Below, one piece after another: positions 18,401 through 26,218 of a stretch of 64,000 nucleotides of DNA (position 1 is the stretch's first letter; each line of letters starts with the position of its first letter). Below the pieces are notes generated by a model. The model saw nothing but the letters and a program-made list of their open reading frames with translations. It was not told the origin of the DNA and made no database searches. The stretch comes from Treponema sp. (GTDB lineage: Bacteria; Spirochaetota; Spirochaetia; Treponematales; Breznakiellaceae): assembly GCA_009781635.1 (NCBI GenBank), contig WQXU01000009.1, positions 1-64,000 on the forward strand. Reading direction: 5' to 3'. The translations under genes were made by a program, and so were the position numbers.

Positions 18401-18482
18401 CGGCGATACCAGTTTTTATTTCCATTTCGGTTCTGTAACAGGAACATTCTATATAAGTGATCTTACTATTGTAAAGTATTAA
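15417..18482 (+). CDS. cotH: CotH-kinase family surface lipoprotein
   Basis: A large lipoprotein (about 1020 residues; signal ends FLFLSC). In order: a chitobiase C-terminal-like domain (DGTVIYYSIDGSIPD), a CotH kinase domain of about 350 residues (VRGGYTRAQGQKSFNLYFR, GVYNIQERFSDRYVE, MMYDTDIS), an InlB-B-repeat-like segment (PAGYKFSGWTVTGG ... INANYE), and C-terminal beta-sandwich regions resembling carbohydrate-binding modules. CotH proteins are atypical kinases that phosphorylate surface or spore proteins. Here the enzyme is predicted on the cell envelope and may modify the lamin-tail lipoprotein or adhesins. ATG 15417 is chosen over the earlier in-frame start because the signal peptide begins there. 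Confidence 0.8.
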   Translation: MAKKLCFSICFLLAAVFFLFLSCNDADTVTDGGFIPGIIDAPIFSRSSGLYPEEFDLTLIAPDGTVIYYSIDGSIPDRSKEGNGRVFRYDGSIRVQNRNGQPNLLATPENTAKFFGHVDDPRGFMPDPYIPTNAQVPKATVIRAVAVNANGVRSDPVTRTFFIGDNLAEYGNNPVISIVTDPYNLLDESYGIYVRGRDTNRWFARDSSTGSVYNFNLSGRDREREIRFELFDGQRNIAASTGAGIRVRGGYTRAQGQKSFNLYFRSEYGISDLNYHLIPGAFNADRRTPTTRYRDFILRSGGQDAEMTKLRDVYQQSLFRDRNFATQAGIPGIVYLNGEYWGVYNIQERFSDRYVEYKNYAVNRSNVIIFTPWELDEGINTDWAFFNVYRDFQNMDFSVPANYEIFCNTVDIQSYIDYFAAQIYIHNWDWPQNNFRMWRVRTPEAGPYGDGKWRFMMYDTDISSGIYDNGSITGHGDNKDAFRRILDKDDHSSRIFQSLVMNNDFSRQFVMTMMDLYNVNFEYDACVRKLDEMAAVYRPLMPANYARFGQAWKPFDSWINDMKTFFWNIRSAMTEVYLPEYFSHIGVSAGNLSNVTLVTSDSTGSVPNASVRLNTITPDMSSGRWTGKYYSNMPVTVTAAVPAGYKFSGWTVTGGTAADPLLLTTEVAFSGDVTINANYELLSSGISLSGNITIADNTHVNHVKLILVNASGNWRRDIDIPITGDSAAWSTTILPFSSSTQISFRIEGYETQAGSEPLFAISDAGVYRNVQSADISGIDLGLIKLSGSINLAPTPPYLRYIGIRVLAGGKILGQTFIPRTDSAMNWWIYVPSQTASTPVSWNFYGFTSSHWAADTTMINENFNVGQSSIHNVSVSGISVAGLTLTNPPLAITWGNTWASPPAAINHIITGGEYIITATSAGTESWHSNARFNFTREPNARYVYSFYARTEAGSGNKAINTQYYWNGDTGQWMGQGITLTETKQLFTIYGSQLPSGGDTSFYFHFGSVTGTFYISDLTIVKY

Positions 18483-18485
18483 AAT

Positions 18486-18519
18486 ATTCCCAATAAGACA
18501 TAAAGCGCTTATTGGGAAT
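18486..18519 (+). terminator. long inverted repeat after the CotH gene
   Basis: ATTCCCAATAAG (18486-18497) and CTTATTGGGAAT (18508-18519) form a 12-bp perfect stem around a 10-base loop right after the stop codon. No T tract follows, so it may protect the 3' end or work together with the next hairpin. Confidence 0.5.
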
Positions 18520-18531
18520 TCCTGGAAACTG

Positions 18532-18563
18532 AGCCGCTGTAAAAGCGGCTTGGTTTTTGTTTG
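18532..18563 (+). terminator. rho-independent terminator of the lamin-tail/CotH operon
   Basis: AGCCGC (18532-18537) pairs with GCGGCT (18545-18550), followed by TGGTTTTTGTTTG. This is a standard intrinsic terminator on the plus strand. Confidence 0.75.
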
Positions 18564-18607
18564 TTAAGCGAAATAAAACCTGTTTTTTATGGTACACAAA
18601 TATTTGT

Positions 18608-19321
18608 TTATTTATTATATTTTTCTTTTATTGCAAAGCAGGGGATAAAGTGATATTTTGTATGATGGCTCGTTATTGGCACCTTTAATAATCCCAAAAT
18701 GTTTTTATTCCCCCAATAATCTAATAACCAGATTGAACTGGGATCATTTACTACGCCGCCATTTTGTACAATTTTTTCAATTTGTTCAGGCTTTACTTTT
18801 ACTTTTAAATCATTAAATTCAAGATTTTCCAATATTTTTTTTGTTGATTTACCAACTTTAATTCTGTAATCTTTTAATGCTTTCACATTAATATTATTAT
18901 TCAGCAATTCAATTTCCGTATTTGTCATTGAGTTTCCTGCATCTTTTATTTTAATATTCAATTGCGATTGCATTTCTTTATTGAATATTGTTTCTTTGTT
19001 TCCAATTATTAAATTTGATATAAGATCCTCAATTCTTGTAGTATGCCAAATGCTCCATAATATAGAAGTTCCTTTCTCAGGTATAATTTTACATGTTTCC
19101 GGCTTTAAATTTTCCCATAAAAGATCATAAATCGTCTTTTCATTTTCTTTATATACTTTTTTATCATGTACTAAGCTGTGATTTTTTAACAATATGTTTT
19201 TTCCTTCAAAAAATGTTTCTTGTTTACAAATTAATATTGTCCAGTTTTTTTGATTTTCCTGGAATATTTTCAGCATATTCTGTCTTTCATTCCAGCCAAT
19301 AGGCCTCTTTTTGTTTTCCAT
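18608..19321 (-). CDS. DinB-like four-helix-bundle protein
   Basis: A 237-residue protein matching the DinB/YfiT-like superfamily pattern of a long helix with ILWSIWHTTRIEDLISNLII, then a second conserved block (NSMTNTEIELLNNNINVKALKDYRIKVG) and a C-terminal WLLDYWGNKNILGLL. The His in IWHTTRIED is a typical metal ligand of the family. Members include thiol-dependent transferases; the substrate here is unknown. It lies 21 bp after the EamA transporter gene on the same strand and is preceded by AGAGGA, so the two probably form an operon. AT-rich composition. Confidence 0.7.
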   Translation of the reverse strand: MENKKRPIGWNERQNMLKIFQENQKNWTILICKQETFFEGKNILLKNHSLVHDKKVYKENEKTIYDLLWENLKPETCKIIPEKGTSILWSIWHTTRIEDLISNLIIGNKETIFNKEMQSQLNIKIKDAGNSMTNTEIELLNNNINVKALKDYRIKVGKSTKKILENLEFNDLKVKVKPEQIEKIVQNGGVVNDPSSIWLLDYWGNKNILGLLKVPITSHHTKYHFIPCFAIKEKYNK

Positions 19322-19342
19322 TTTTTTATCCTCTTTTAAAAA

Positions 19343-20236
19343 TTATATATAATTTTTGTTTTTTCTTATAAATATTTTATCATAAAAATTAAATATAAAC
19401 ATTCCTGTTATGATAATTGCTCCGCCAATAATTGTTTCAATATCCGGAATTTCATTTGCCAGTAATATGCCCAATAATGCTGTTAAAAGCGGCGTTAAAA
19501 ACATATAATTTGTTACTGATGACACATTTTCAGCTTTACTTAAAGCATAGGCCCAGGAAATATAAGCAACAGCTCCTGCAAATATTCCTAAAATTAATAA
19601 ATAAACAATTTGTACCGGCGGTACATCTACGATTTCTGTTACAGAATTAGGCAGAAAAATTAATAATAAAATTGCACCAAACCATATACTAAATATTGAT
19701 ACTTGCCTTGCAGAATATGTTTTTGTTAATTTTCTTTGCAGCAGGTTATAAATACTTAATGAGATACTTGCAAGTATCAGCCATATTAAACCAATATTTA
19801 TTGAAAGTATTCCATTGTATAATAATATAATACACACTCCTAAAAACTGAATTATTATGGCGAAATATTGAATTATTCTTAATTTTTCCCTGAATAATAT
19901 TTTAGCCATTATTGCCGTAATAACAGGCGTTGCCGAAATTATTAAACTGCCGGTTGATGCAGATACATTAACAGAACCAATATTAAATGTTATTATGTAA
20001 ATGAAAAAACCAAAAAATCCGGAAAGAATAAACCATTTTATATCATTTTTATCCGGCATTTTAATTTTTATAATTAATGCAAATATTATTATTGAAACAG
20101 AAGCAATAAAGTATCTTAAAAATCCTAAAGATAAGGGAGAGAAATACCTTAAGGCCAATCTTGTAAAAACATAACCTAAAGACCAGCATAAAATGGTAAT
20201 CATTGCAAAAACATGAAAATTGTTCTTTAGCTTCAT
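19343..20236 (-). CDS. EamA-family drug/metabolite exporter
   Basis: A 297-residue integral membrane protein with about ten transmembrane helices in two EamA repeats (about residues 8-140 and 150-285). Typical sequence at the repeat junction includes SASTGSLIISATPVITAIMAKILFREKL. Such proteins export amino acids, metabolites or drugs, and the substrate cannot be predicted. It is the first gene of the pair with the DinB-like protein and is AT-rich like the rest of the island. Confidence 0.8.
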   Translation of the reverse strand: MKLKNNFHVFAMITILCWSLGYVFTRLALRYFSPLSLGFLRYFIASVSIIIFALIIKIKMPDKNDIKWFILSGFFGFFIYIITFNIGSVNVSASTGSLIISATPVITAIMAKILFREKLRIIQYFAIIIQFLGVCIILLYNGILSINIGLIWLILASISLSIYNLLQRKLTKTYSARQVSIFSIWFGAILLLIFLPNSVTEIVDVPPVQIVYLLILGIFAGAVAYISWAYALSKAENVSSVTNYMFLTPLLTALLGILLANEIPDIETIIGGAIIITGMFIFNFYDKIFIRKNKNYI

Positions 20237-20410
20237 TTATATCCCAATAATTTTTTTTGGCATTACAACTTTTTATTATACAATACACATTAATTTAAAA
20301 ATGAACTTTTTTGTTCTTTTCTATCTGCTTCCTTTGTTCCCGGATTTTCAGGTTTAGTAAATTTATCTATAGGAATTAAAAAATATTTATAGTATAATTA
20401 AAGGAATATT

Positions 20411-20830
20411 ATGACAACAAAACAAAAAGCTGAAAAACTGTATAAAAAGGTTAATACGTTTATTCTATCGTGCGCAGGGACTGACGGGTACCCTGTTAGT
20501 AAGGCAGTAGTTCCCGGCAAACACAGAGAATCGATAAGCGAAATGTATTTTTGCACAAATACTTCATCAAATTTTACTGCTGAAATAAGCAAAAACCCAA
20601 AAGCAAGCGTCTATTTTTATACCCGCAGATTGATCTGGAAGGGTTGCATGCTCAAGGGAAAAATGGAAATTATTTCCGATTTGACAATAAAAGAAAAATA
20701 CTGGCAAAATAAATTCAAGGATGCATATCCGCAAAAATCGTATACTGATCCTGATTTTTGTGTACTTAAATTTACTCCTGAATCCGGCAGATTTTATTCC
20801 TGGTATAAACTGGATGATTTTAAAATTTAA
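20411..20830 (+). CDS. pyridoxamine 5'-phosphate oxidase-like FMN-binding protein
   Basis: A 139-residue split-barrel protein. The VNTFILSCAGTDGYPVSKAVVPG start, the MYFCTNTSSNFTAEISKNPKASVYFYT middle and the GRFYSWYKL end follow the general-stress/PPOX-like flavoprotein pattern. These small proteins bind FMN or related cofactors and reduce them; the physiological substrate is unknown. AAAGGA lies five bases before the ATG. It is the only plus-strand gene between the minus-strand EamA and broken GNAT genes. Confidence 0.7.
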   Translation: MTTKQKAEKLYKKVNTFILSCAGTDGYPVSKAVVPGKHRESISEMYFCTNTSSNFTAEISKNPKASVYFYTRRLIWKGCMLKGKMEIISDLTIKEKYWQNKFKDAYPQKSYTDPDFCVLKFTPESGRFYSWYKLDDFKI

Positions 20831-20892
20831 ATGAATAATTAATAGCATTTTCCAGGCGGTAATTTCTCAATTTATTTGCAGTTTGCTGCTTC

Positions 20893-21358
20893 TCATATTT
20901 TTTTCCCATACGCATGATTCTTTATTTTTATGAATCCATTACTCAAAAATGTTTTTATTGAAACTATATTTTCTTCATCAGGATCAGCAAGTATTTCTTT
21001 CCCGCCCATTTCAGATATTTTCTCTTCCAATTTTTCTATAATTATTTTTCCAATTCCTTTATTCAAATACTCTTCTTCACCGATACAAAAACCTATTTCA
21101 TATGCATCCTTTGAATATTCCTGCTTAAAATGATAATCCATACATACGCAATAACCAATTTTTTATTGCCATAATTAACAAAAAATGCTTCATGTGATTA
21201 TATTTGTTATTTTTATTTTTTACTTCATCCAGCCAGGCTTCTCTTTCTTCTTCTCCATCGGGACAAAACCATTTTTAAATGGAGTCTTTATCTAGCCAAT
21301 TAGCAAAAATATTTATTTCCTTGTCTGTCAGAGGAATTAACGCAATTTCATTCTCCAT
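20893..21358 (-). pseudogene. broken GNAT-family acetyltransferase
   Basis: The last 82 codons (from ATG 21141) encode the acetyl-CoA-binding half of a GNAT enzyme (IGEEEYLNKGIGKIIIEKL ... SIKTFLSNGFIKI). The N-terminal half is readable upstream from ATG 21358 (MENEIALIPLTDKEINIF) but is interrupted by an in-frame TAA after about 27 codons. Two further frame changes are needed to join it to the C-terminal half, one near a run of six Ts and one just before the internal ATG. The gene is therefore most likely inactive. Sequencing error at all three places is unlikely. Confidence 0.7.
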
Positions 21359-21717
21359 TTTTCTATTTTATTATTGTTTATATAATTTATTAATATATCC
21401 CGTAACAATTTATATAAGTTACTTACACTCGAAGCAGGTAATAAAGCTATGCGTAGCATTAACCCCTGCCCAAAATATACTGGAGCAAAATACCGCAAAG
21501 GACGTTGGCTCTAACAGGCATTTTTTCGCTAATCGTTTTAGATTGACGACATTTTTTTGTGTTCGATGAGGAAAATGCGATAGCATTTTACGGGCACAAA
21601 AAAATGTAGTAGAAGAAATTGCAACAAAGGCGTTTGCGCCGACTGGAAATTTATGGAACCCGAGAGCACGAACAGCACCCGTAGTGTTAATCGTGTGTTA
21701 TATACCGTTTGCACTTT
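21359..21717. other. palindrome-rich spacer without a gene
   Basis: No convincing coding frame is found here. The spacer holds several inverted repeats: a short hairpin at 21434-21469, a nested pair at 21549-21607, and GGCG/CGCC around 21630. It ends at 21697-21706 in GTTATATACC, which recurs inverted beyond the other end of the restriction-modification module. The layout resembles the recombination-site spacers of integron cassettes or a mobile-element end, but no integrase is seen. Confidence 0.5.
21549..21607. repeat. nested inverted repeat
   Basis: The outer arms are ACATTTTTTTGTG (21549-21561) and CACAAAAAAATGT (21595-21607), 13 bp and perfect. The inner arms are AAAATGC (21572-21578) and GCATTTT (21583-21589). 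Together they can fold into a double hairpin on either strand. Confidence 0.75.
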
Positions 21718-23229
21718 CTATATTTGAATAAAAAAATCTATTTTTACATATTTGTCTTTCACAATATTATCAATAGTTAAATTTAGTTTTGTTTTTAATT
21801 GTTTTGCTGTTTTATCAAGTTCGTAAATACCTGCTATTTTATTATATTTTGAGTCTATTTCTAAAAAATTATCTAAAGTACATTTTTCTATAGGATATTT
21901 TATTCTCGGCTTATGATAAAGTTCTGCTATCTTATTTAATATTTCATCAGGAAATGTTGGTATATATATTCTGTCAAAGTAAGATGGAGAAAGATGTCCG
22001 CCTGACCCACCTACTGTAATACAGTCAATAATACCAATTTCCTTATAATATTGCATAATACAACGAATTGCAATCGTTTTATTTAAAGAACATTTTTCTT
22101 TGATTGGCCTTAAAATATGAGCGTGAGCATTGTTAATAGTATTATTGTCATCATCTAAATAAACCATACTTCTTCCTGTTCCACTTTCGCCAAATAGTAT
22201 ATCTCCATATTGGATAGTTGGAATTTTTTTTGGCGTTCCTATGTACTCAAAGTTTTTAACAGTTCCGTAATTCAATATTTGCTTGGGAGTTATTAATCTG
22301 TAAAAACCTTTGATGTACTTATCGCTATCAATTCGTGTTCCTAAAAGCCTTATTTCTAAACTAGGTCCTGGTTTAAGATCTAATCCTTGCTTAGTTAGCG
22401 GTAAATAGCCGTTTTTATAATTCAACGTTGGAAATATTAGATATTTATGTTTTTCAGAGTAATAAGTAGCGTCAAGACGATTATTTAATTCTAATTCTCT
22501 TAAACTGGGGAATTCAAATCTAAATTTTTTATTTTTTTGATTGTTATCTAATTCAATTTTTATTAATTCGAATATTTTTTTATGATTTTGTTGGATTTGT
22601 TTTTCTTTATTAATAATTGCTTGAGTAAGCACTTCAACAAATCTCATTGTTTTTGCTGTGTTTTGTTTTGGAATTGGGATTTTACAATCTAAAAACATAG
22701 TTTTTGCATGTCGGATTGTGGCTCCTTTTGGAACCATAAAATCTAGCTGTTCCAGGAATATTTGATGCTTGATAAAAGCAAGTAAATAATACTTATGTTC
22801 ATTTACAGGTAACTTATAAATAGCACCTGAAGTCATAAAATTTTTATAATCTTTATCTAAAATTACAATCTCGCCGATGTTGCTGTCTTTTGAAATCAGT
22901 AAATCCCCTTCCTTCAAATTTTGTTTTACAAAAGTATTTGGCATAATTGGCAATGCAGATTCAGATGTTATTTCTGGTAAAAATGAATATGATTGAAATG
23001 CTTTTGTTCTTAAAAAATAAAAAGGCGATTGGTTGATATAGCTAAGACTGCCAACTTCAACTCCCAAGTCACTTCTTTTTAATGGACGAGATAAGAAATC
23101 TCTTACGTGTTTATAATTTCTATTGGGCATAATCAAATCCACATACTGTGAAGAAGACAGAGTAAATCCTTTTTTCTCAATATTTTTTATAGAAATTGAT
23201 TCGGGTGTTCTTATATAACTGTTATTCAT
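21718..23229 (-). CDS. specificity (S) subunit of a BcgI/type I-like restriction-modification system
   Basis: A 503-residue protein with two target-recognition halves (about residues 15-205 and 240-440), each ending in the conserved region that packs as helices (MRFVEVLTQAIINKEKQIQQNHKKIFELIK after the first). Typical TRD patterns are seen, such as EGDLLISKDSNIGEIVIL and YGDILFGESGTGRSMVYLD. It should choose the DNA sequence cut and methylated by the partner encoded 2 bp upstream. AT-rich; module-like placement suggests transfer. Confidence 0.78.
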   Translation of the reverse strand: MNNSYIRTPESISIKNIEKKGFTLSSSQYVDLIMPNRNYKHVRDFLSRPLKRSDLGVEVGSLSYINQSPFYFLRTKAFQSYSFLPEITSESALPIMPNTFVKQNLKEGDLLISKDSNIGEIVILDKDYKNFMTSGAIYKLPVNEHKYYLLAFIKHQIFLEQLDFMVPKGATIRHAKTMFLDCKIPIPKQNTAKTMRFVEVLTQAIINKEKQIQQNHKKIFELIKIELDNNQKNKKFRFEFPSLRELELNNRLDATYYSEKHKYLIFPTLNYKNGYLPLTKQGLDLKPGPSLEIRLLGTRIDSDKYIKGFYRLITPKQILNYGTVKNFEYIGTPKKIPTIQYGDILFGESGTGRSMVYLDDDNNTINNAHAHILRPIKEKCSLNKTIAIRCIMQYYKEIGIIDCITVGGSGGHLSPSYFDRIYIPTFPDEILNKIAELYHKPRIKYPIEKCTLDNFLEIDSKYNKIAGIYELDKTAKQLKTKLNLTIDNIVKDKYVKIDFFIQI

Positions 23230-23231
23230 TC

Positions 23232-25400
23232 TTATCTCTTTTTTACGAATAAATCTTGAAGTGTTTTTTCTTGTCCTTTACACCATTCTTTGAAGTGTTG
23301 GATTGTTCCTGTAAATTCTTCATCTAATACCACTCGTCCTTCATTATCAATAACTGTTTCGAATGTTTCGTAATTAATCTTATAAATAGGTGCAAAATAT
23401 TTTACACGTTTACTTGTTTTTACTTCATAACCAACTTTATCAATAGCTTTAAAAAAGACTTGATAATTTTGCTCCTTAAGTTTTACTAATTCTTTTTCTT
23501 TCGGTTTATATGCGACAATAACAGAAGTATTTACTCCTGTTTCTCCAAAAACATTTGCGGGTAAATCGAAAATAGCAACAATTCTCATTTTGTCCATTAG
23601 CCACTTCCTGGCTTGCTTATGTGTATCAATTGAAGCAATTGAATTGGAAAGCACAATACCCATTCTTCCATTTTCATCTAAAATTCGATAAGCGTTTTCT
23701 AAGAAAACTACACCTAAATCAATTTTTTTTCCTCCATACAAATTCCATAATTCATAGCATTCCATTAATTCTTTTTCCTTAGAATCTTTTGGTTCAAACG
23801 CTCTGTCATCTCCAAATGGCGGATTTGTCAAAACAACATCAAATTTTTTAAGTTTGGTCTGAGTTTTCCAATTATCCCAATTTCCCGCCTTATGAAGTTT
23901 TGATTTTAATTCTACCAAGTTATCTCTATCGTCAAATTTCCAAATTATAGAACCTAAATCAGACTTGTGTTGCAATTTTGCGTTTCCATCTCCATTCAAT
24001 AGCATATTAAGCTGAGCAAGCATAATCATTTGTTCATCGTTATCCAAGCCGTAAATATTACTATCATCTAATTTTGAATCTGAATTAACATAAGAAACAG
24101 ATAGAAAATCTGCAATTCCTGATGTGGGGTCAATTATCTTTTCTGTACTTCTAGGATTGACAATTTGAACCAGAAAATCAATTATCTGAATTGGTGTTAA
24201 GAATTGTCCTTTTTCTACTTTTGAAAATTCGCTTGCAAATTTATAAAATACAATTTGGTACAAATCTGTCTTGTGTGATTTAAAAAAGCTATAATCCTGA
24301 AATTGTTCAACTGCTTCTGCTATAATTCTTATATGTTCTTCTCTCAGCCAATTTATAGTTTCTGTATCAACCCTATTTAGAATAAACTGATATTCCTGTG
24401 AAGCTTCATTGTATAATTGCCTCATTCTTTCAATAAATGTCTGAATATTATCATCAGATAAATCAATATAATTTCGTTCCTTTTCTGTTACAAAAAATAA
24501 TAAATCCATTTTCTCTTTTTCTTCATCGGTTTTATGCCAATCTAAAAATGCTTTTATTTTATTACTTCGTTTTTCATCAAATATCTTCAATGCGATTATT
24601 TGTATAAGTATTTCATAACCCCGTTGGTTTTTCATACTCACTTTATCCATTGTTCTGAGTATTGCAGATATCCCATCTGTAAGTTGTGTACTATAAACTC
24701 CACTAATAATTTCCAAGTCATCAATTGTCCTTTTACTACGATCTATTTTGGGATTGTAAATTTTTTGGTATAACTGCCCGTAAGTAGGTATCGTAATGTA
24801 TGAATCCGTTAAATGTAGTTGTAAGTCCTTAGTTTGGCTTTCCTCTTTTTTTGTATTGTAGCCTTCATTTAGTCTTAAAAACTTACCTTTTTGTTTTTTA
24901 AAAAGATATAGTCTTTCTGCATCATACAAAATACCAAGACAAAAATCATTTTCTGATTCTTTTAGTGCAGGTTTTAATTGTTGATTCCAAACTGTTTCAA
25001 CATCTTTACTGTTTTCTTTTTTTATTTCTATTACAGCGATAATATGTTTTCTTAACCAATCAAGAGCTTCTTGATTTTTGCTTGTATGATATTCCTTATA
25101 ATACTCAAACCAATTTACATCATCAAAAATAGCTCCATCAAACTTTATAGGTGCAGAATTTTTATTTCCTTTCGGAAAATATATTTCTGTTCCAATATAA
25201 TCTTTAGAGTACATTCCTGAATTAACCAAAGAATATAAAAGTTGCCATTTGTAATACTGCTCATTATTACTACCGTTTTTTTTCTTTAATAATGATTTTT
25301 TTGCAACATTCAAATGTTCTGACAAAAAATTATCCAATTCTGTTGCTGTGGAGTATTTTTTATCAAACTCTGCTTTTACTTCTAAAAATGACTTCGCCAT
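23232..25400 (-). CDS. fused nuclease-N6-adenine methyltransferase (BcgI-like RM subunit)
   Basis: A 722-residue protein. The N-terminal third has a PD-(D/E)xK-type nuclease pattern (TEI near residue 72, D88 in IKFDGAIFDD, E125-x-K127 in VIEIKKEN). The middle and C-terminal part is an HsdM-like methyltransferase with motif I-like IIDPTSGIADFL and motif IV NPPF (VVLTNPPFGDD). Cleavage and methylation on one chain plus a separate S subunit, with no HsdR helicase nearby, fits BcgI-like type IIB/IIG systems better than classical type I. Motif I is slightly off the usual GxGxF pattern. Confidence 0.75.
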   Translation of the reverse strand: MAKSFLEVKAEFDKKYSTATELDNFLSEHLNVAKKSLLKKKNGSNNEQYYKWQLLYSLVNSGMYSKDYIGTEIYFPKGNKNSAPIKFDGAIFDDVNWFEYYKEYHTSKNQEALDWLRKHIIAVIEIKKENSKDVETVWNQQLKPALKESENDFCLGILYDAERLYLFKKQKGKFLRLNEGYNTKKEESQTKDLQLHLTDSYITIPTYGQLYQKIYNPKIDRSKRTIDDLEIISGVYSTQLTDGISAILRTMDKVSMKNQRGYEILIQIIALKIFDEKRSNKIKAFLDWHKTDEEKEKMDLLFFVTEKERNYIDLSDDNIQTFIERMRQLYNEASQEYQFILNRVDTETINWLREEHIRIIAEAVEQFQDYSFFKSHKTDLYQIVFYKFASEFSKVEKGQFLTPIQIIDFLVQIVNPRSTEKIIDPTSGIADFLSVSYVNSDSKLDDSNIYGLDNDEQMIMLAQLNMLLNGDGNAKLQHKSDLGSIIWKFDDRDNLVELKSKLHKAGNWDNWKTQTKLKKFDVVLTNPPFGDDRAFEPKDSKEKELMECYELWNLYGGKKIDLGVVFLENAYRILDENGRMGIVLSNSIASIDTHKQARKWLMDKMRIVAIFDLPANVFGETGVNTSVIVAYKPKEKELVKLKEQNYQVFFKAIDKVGYEVKTSKRVKYFAPIYKINYETFETVIDNEGRVVLDEEFTGTIQHFKEWCKGQEKTLQDLFVKKR

Positions 25401-25523
25401 ATTTTATGCCTTTTTATACGATTTTTTGTAGAATTTATACTTCCCATCAGCTACACAACCAACTTGTGTACCTTTAGGCACCAAAAGAGAATAGAATCCA
25501 AAAATACGTATGAGCATTTATGT

Positions 25524-25553
25524 ATTATATGAACTACTGAGAGGTCTTGTCAA
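25524..25553 (-). promoter_or_regulatory. sigma70-type promoter of the RM module
   Basis: On the minus strand TTGACA (25548-25553) is followed after 18 bases by TATAAT (25524-25529), both perfect consensus. Transcription would start about 120 bp upstream of the methyltransferase gene. Confidence 0.75.
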
Positions 25554-25632
25554 TAGCACTTTTAGTATGTATGATTTTTTATACACACCGTCGCAAATGG
25601 CATATAACGTGTGTGTTTACCCCTATGCATCA

Positions 25633-26211
25633 TTATTTTTTTATTATTATTTCAAATATTCCCTTTACATTTTCATTATATTTTTTTCCAATTATATTTA
25701 TTATTAATTCTTCAATTGAGAAAATAATAGAAATGCAAAGCCCAATAAAAATAATATTTTTGTTAAATAATATAAATACACATATATTTATAAACAGAAT
25801 TATTCCGGTAATTTTATTCCCTAATGTATGTAAAAATCCAAATTTCCTATATTTTATTAAACATATTATTATTGAAATTATTTTTATTGAAGTAATTATA
25901 ATTACATAATATTTTAGTTCCATTAAAATATCAGATTCATAAAATAATGCACAAAGTGTAAGTATAATATAGAATGTAAAATCTGCTATTGAATCAAGCC
26001 AAGCTCCAATAACAGTTTTTTGATTTAATTTTTTGGCAATAAACCCATCTATAATATCAGTTAATCCGCATAAAAGAATAATTGAAAATAATAAATATTT
26101 AATATCCCATATAAATAATAATGAAAATGATAATATAAACCTTAATAAGGACAGTAAATTTGGAATATTAATAATATTATTTTTTTCTCCTTCCTTATTT
26201 ATATACATCAT
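25633..26211 (-). CDS. CDP-alcohol phosphatidyltransferase family protein
   Basis: A 192-residue membrane enzyme with the family motif D-x2-DG-x2-A-(R/K)-x8-G-x3-D-x3-D at residues 52-77 (D52, D55, G56, A59, K60, G69, D73, D77). The usual Arg is Lys. About six transmembrane helices. The family transfers a phosphatidyl group from a CDP-diacylglycerol-like donor to a small alcohol such as glycerol phosphate, inositol or serine; the acceptor is not predictable. It is last in the MarR-controlled operon, 7 bp after the radical SAM gene. Confidence 0.78.
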   Translation of the reverse strand: MMYINKEGEKNNIINIPNLLSLLRFILSFSLLFIWDIKYLLFSIILLCGLTDIIDGFIAKKLNQKTVIGAWLDSIADFTFYIILTLCALFYESDILMELKYYVIIITSIKIISIIICLIKYRKFGFLHTLGNKITGIILFINICVFILFNKNIIFIGLCISIIFSIEELIINIIGKKYNENVKGIFEIIIKK

Positions 26212-26218
26212 TATTTAA

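Noticed and set aside
20411-20830. PPOX-like protein as true pyridoxine phosphate oxidase (pdxH)
   Set aside because: It is too short and lacks the C-terminal PdxH motif, so only the general split-barrel family is claimed.
21279-21569. 96-codon plus-strand frame in the palindromic spacer
   Set aside because: It crosses the broken GNAT start and inverted repeats, has no ribosome site and no protein-like pattern.
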